Origin: Brachybacterium sp.
GTDB taxonomy: Bacteria > Actinomycetota > Actinomycetes > Actinomycetales > Dermabacteraceae
NCBI GenBank assembly: GCA_030451965.1
Contig: JAKDNE010000020.1
Span: 1-17,941, forward strand
Direction of reading: 5' to 3'
Length of the DNA: 17,941 nucleotides
Both the position numbers and the translations under genes were made by a program. The notes below the pieces were generated by a model. That model saw nothing but the letters and a program-made list of their open reading frames with translations. It did not search any database and had not been told where the DNA came from. Shown piece by piece: positions 16,011 to 17,941 of the stretch. The stretch's first letter is position 1; every line of letters begins with the position of its first letter.

Positions 16011-17210
16011 ATGACCATTCTCGGAGAGCACCGCGACGTCGCTGCGGCCGCCTCCGTCCATGACGGAGGGCCGGGTCCGGACGTGCAGACGCGACCGACC
16101 GGACGCACGGGCGGTGCCTGGCACCCGCGGTGCGGCGTCGGTGATCGCCGCTTCGCCCGGCTCGGTGCGCTCGAGCTCGAGAGCGGCGCCGTGCTCGAGG
16201 ACGCCACCCTCGCCTACGAGAGCTGGGGGAGTCTGGACGAGGACCACGGGAATGCCGTGCTGGTGCTGCACGCGCTGACCGGGGACTCGCATGTGCGCGG
16301 ACCGGCCGGTCGATCCCATCCGAGCGAGGGGTGGTGGGAGGAGATGGTCGGTCCCGGCCGTCCGATCGACACCGACCACTTCTGCGTGATCGCCCCGAAC
16401 GTCCTCGGCGGCTGTCAGGGGAGCACCGGTCCCAGCTCGCCGGCTCCCGACGGCCGTGCCTACGGTTCCCGATTCCCGCACCTGACCACCCGGGACCAGG
16501 TGGCCGCCGAGCGCCGGCTGCGCGAACAGCTGCGCATCGGCCGCTGGGCACTGGTCATCGGCGGCTCCATGGGCGGGATGCGAGCCCTCGAATGGGGCGT
16601 CTCCCATCCGGACGAGGTGGAGCGGCTCGCGGTGATCGCCTCCTCCGCCCGGGCGACGGCGGACCAGATCGCCTGGAACAACGCCCAGATCGCCTCCATC
16701 CGGCTGGATCCGGAATTCCACGGCGGCGACTACTACGACGTCGGAGACGGCCCCCGGACCGGTCTCGGCATCGCCCGCCGGATCGCGCACACCACCTACC
16801 GCACAGCAGAGGAGCTCGAGGACCGCTTCGGCAACCGTCCTCAGGGGCAGGAGGACCCCCACGACGGCCGCGGCCGCCATCAGGTGACCAGCTATCTCGA
16901 TCATCATGCGGGAAAGCTCGCCCGACGCTTCGACGCGAACTCCTATCTCACGCTGGCCGAGACGATGAGCACCCATGACGTGGGTCGCGGCCGCGGCGGG
17001 GTGGCCGCCGCACTGCAGCGGGTCACGGCCCGGACCCTCGTGGTCGCCATCGACTCGGACCGGCTGTTCCCTCCTGCGCTGGTGCAGGAGACGGCTCTCC
17101 ACATCCCCGGGGCGAACTGGCACGTGGCGTCGTCGCCCGTCGGGCACGACGCCTTCCTGCTGACCCATCCGGGACTGGAGGAGTGGATCAGCGACCTCCT
17201 CGGCGTCTAA
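16011..17210 (+). CDS. metX: Homoserine O-acetyltransferase, MetX
   Basis: MetX acetylates homoserine with acetyl-CoA, the first committed step of methionine synthesis by the O-acetylhomoserine route. The 399-aa alpha/beta-hydrolase-fold protein has the triad S186 (GGSMGGMRALEW, 184-195), D350 (DSDRLFPP) and H379 (VGHDAFL). It also has the family-specific HALTGDSHV (87-95), PNVLGGCQGSTGPSS (129-143) and TYRTAEELEDRFG (262-274). An N-terminal extension of about 35 residues is rich in Ala and Gly. ATG 16011 is preceded by GAAGGAG 8 nt upstream. The usual partner metY is not adjacent, since DUF4192 lies upstream and a UspA gene downstream. Succinyl-CoA use cannot be excluded from sequence by eye, but this MetX fold is mostly acetyl-CoA dependent in actinobacteria. 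No SAM riboswitch fits in the 50-nt upstream gap. Confidence 0.94.
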   Translation: MTILGEHRDVAAAASVHDGGPGPDVQTRPTGRTGGAWHPRCGVGDRRFARLGALELESGAVLEDATLAYESWGSLDEDHGNAVLVLHALTGDSHVRGPAGRSHPSEGWWEEMVGPGRPIDTDHFCVIAPNVLGGCQGSTGPSSPAPDGRAYGSRFPHLTTRDQVAAERRLREQLRIGRWALVIGGSMGGMRALEWGVSHPDEVERLAVIASSARATADQIAWNNAQIASIRLDPEFHGGDYYDVGDGPRTGLGIARRIAHTTYRTAEELEDRFGNRPQGQEDPHDGRGRHQVTSYLDHHAGKLARRFDANSYLTLAETMSTHDVGRGRGGVAAALQRVTARTLVVAIDSDRLFPPALVQETALHIPGANWHVASSPVGHDAFLLTHPGLEEWISDLLGV

Positions 17211-17288
17211 GCTGACCTGGCGGGTCACCGCGCGCCACCGCCGGCGCACGGAAGACCGAGAACCGCTCGCACAGTGAGGAGACGTCGC

Positions 17289-17714
17289 ATGACCATCGTC
17301 GTGGGGTACTCCCCGTCGGGCCAGGGACGGGCCGCACTGCGTGCAGCCCTGCGCTACGTGGCACGCAACGCCGAGGGGATGGCCATCGCCTCGCACCAGT
17401 ACCACGACGCGGAGCGGGGGGTCACCGCCGCGTCCGAGGACGAGGTGCGGGCGGAGCTGGAACGGGTCGGCATCGAGTGCGGAGACGTCACCGTGCACAG
17501 CAGCCCGGAGCGTGACATCGGGGAGTTCCTGCTCTCCGTCGTCGACGAGGTCGACGCGAGCCTGGTCGTGATCGGACTGCGGCGCAAACCCCCCATCGGC
17601 AAGTTGAATCTCGGCGCCTCCGCGCGCCGGGTGGTGCTCGGCGCGCCGTGCCCCGTCCTCGCAGTCAAGGACGATCCTCTGATCATGGAGAACGGTCGCT
17701 TCCGAGCGTCGTGA
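17289..17714 (+). CDS. Universal stress protein (UspA family), single domain
   Basis: The 141-aa protein is a single Usp domain: first strand TIVVGYSPSGQGRAALRAAL (2-21), a central SLVVIGLRRKP strand-turn, and the nucleotide-binding tail IGKLNLGASARRVVLGAPCP, ending in VLAVKDD. This corresponds to the ATP-binding G-X2-G-X9-G(S/T) motif, but the second glycine is Arg (GLRR) and the final G-S is G-A-S, a variant common in actinobacteria. ATP binding is therefore likely but not certain. ATG 17289 is chosen over the in-frame GTG 17274 because AGGAG (17277-17281) lies between them. The metX stop is 78 nt upstream, and that gap shows no clear terminator. A TAAGCT hexamer overlapping the metX stop (17208-17213) could be its -10. 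Confidence 0.88.
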   Translation: MTIVVGYSPSGQGRAALRAALRYVARNAEGMAIASHQYHDAERGVTAASEDEVRAELERVGIECGDVTVHSSPERDIGEFLLSVVDEVDASLVVIGLRRKPPIGKLNLGASARRVVLGAPCPVLAVKDDPLIMENGRFRAS

Positions 17715-17721
17715 ACGGGTG

Positions 17722-17751
17722 GGAATAAACCCGTGCGGGGGGCGTTATACT
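17722..17751 (+). promoter_or_regulatory. Candidate SigH/SigR-type ECF promoter overlapping a TATACT -10
   Basis: GGAATA (17722-17727, preceded by G) and CGTTA (17743-17747) are separated by 15 nt. Recalled SigH (GGAAYA...CGTTR) and SigR (GGAAT-N18-GTT) consensus motifs fit at or within 1-2 nt of this spacing. The -10 part overlaps TATACT (17746-17751), a good housekeeping -10 with no housekeeping -35. It would drive the putative sigma-factor gene with a leader of about 150 nt. Confidence 0.55.
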
Positions 17752-17788
17752 CGACAGGCTTGACGGCACCGTGCGTTCGTGCGCCGTG

Positions 17789-17805
17789 ATACCGGTGAAT
17801 ACCGG
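17789..17805 (+). repeat. Direct repeat ATACCGG, 10-bp phased, in the sigma-gene leader
   Basis: ATACCGG occurs at 17789-17795 and 17799-17805, one helical turn apart, next to the palindromes ACCGGT and CGGATCCG. Upstream, ACGGC...GCCGT (17763-17785 region) can form an imperfect hairpin. The position is downstream of the candidate promoter and upstream of the start codon. It may be a regulator site or RNA structure. Confidence 0.4.
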
Positions 17806-17906
17806 ATCCGCACCGCACAGCGCAGACCGCGAGCCGCGCCGAGAAGACCGATCGCCCGAGTGTGGCGGACCGCCCGCACCGGGCCGCCGCCGGAAGAAGG
17901 AACTCT

Positions 17907-17941
17907 GTGACCTCCTCCAGTACTGCTGAGACCTCGCCCAC
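17907..17941 (+). CDS. Partial CDS at right edge, probably the principal sigma factor (RpoD/SigA)
   Basis: Only 11 codons are visible (MTSSSTAETSP), starting at GTG 17907 with GAAGGA 6 nt upstream. The residues alone identify nothing. The assignment rests on three indirect points. A Ser/Thr/Ala-rich start is typical of the disordered N-terminus of actinobacterial RpoD/SigA/HrdB. Micrococcales genomes, as I recall, often place the DUF4192 gene near rpoD. The leader contains an ECF-type promoter like that reported for Streptomyces hrdB. It could equally be another gene; the sequence beyond the window would settle it. Confidence 0.45.
   Translation, partial: MTSSSTAETSP

Overview
The window is about 18 kb of high-GC actinobacterial chromosome and looks like core genome rather than an accessory island. 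The gene set and order (ctaE, trpD, DnaQ/GIY-YIG nuclease, long-chain acyl-CoA ligase, ROK glucokinase, acyltransferase, class II DAHP synthase, transmembrane Ser/Thr kinase, small DNA-binding protein, polyprenyl synthase) match, from memory, the Mycobacterium tuberculosis Rv2193-Rv2173 neighbourhood and the same block in Streptomyces and Micrococcales. The GC content, a leaderless-transcription style, a PASTA-bearing kinase at the pknL position and a DUF4192 gene next to a probable principal sigma factor suggest a Micrococcales member. A Brachybacterium/Dermabacteraceae-like organism is my guess, not proven. No mobile element, CRISPR array, tRNA or rRNA was seen, and no stretch over 300 bases lacks a gene.

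Layout. 37-771 (-): ctaE, cytochrome c oxidase subunit III; its usual partners qcrCAB would lie off the left edge. 1007-2089 (+): trpD. 6042-2167 (-): fadD-type acyl-CoA ligase, DEDDh exonuclease/GIY-YIG fusion, and a stand-alone Lrp/AsnC effector domain. 6228-7163 (+): glk, diverging from fadD. 8516-7168 (-): alpha/beta hydrolase and a two-helix membrane protein coupled by an ATGA overlap. 8594-10781 (+): PlsC-type acyltransferase, then class II DAHP synthase. 12985-10898 (-): PASTA kinase, separated from the DAHP synthase by a strong hairpin. 13121-13474 (+): Rv2175c-like DNA-binding protein, diverging from the kinase. 14649-13513 (-): polyprenyl diphosphate synthase. 14800-17714 (+): DUF4192 protein, metX, UspA-like protein. 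17907-end (+): start of a gene that is probably the principal sigma factor.

Functionally the genes cover respiration (ctaE), aromatic amino acids (DAHP synthase, trpD), methionine (metX), lipid and isoprenoid metabolism (acyl-CoA ligase, acyltransferase, polyprenyl synthase), glucose phosphorylation (glk), and signalling or stress (PASTA kinase with its probable DNA-binding partner, UspA, sigma factor).

The most striking non-coding pattern is in translation starts. Seven genes have no Shine-Dalgarno sequence, and all seven carry an NANNNT hexamer ending exactly 6 nt before the start codon, as expected for leaderless mRNAs. Most of the other genes have clear AGGAG-type sites. The putative sigma gene is preceded by a GGGAATA...CGTTA signature typical of SigH/SigR-class ECF promoters. 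I saw no wholly new system; the regulatory architecture is what deserves follow-up.
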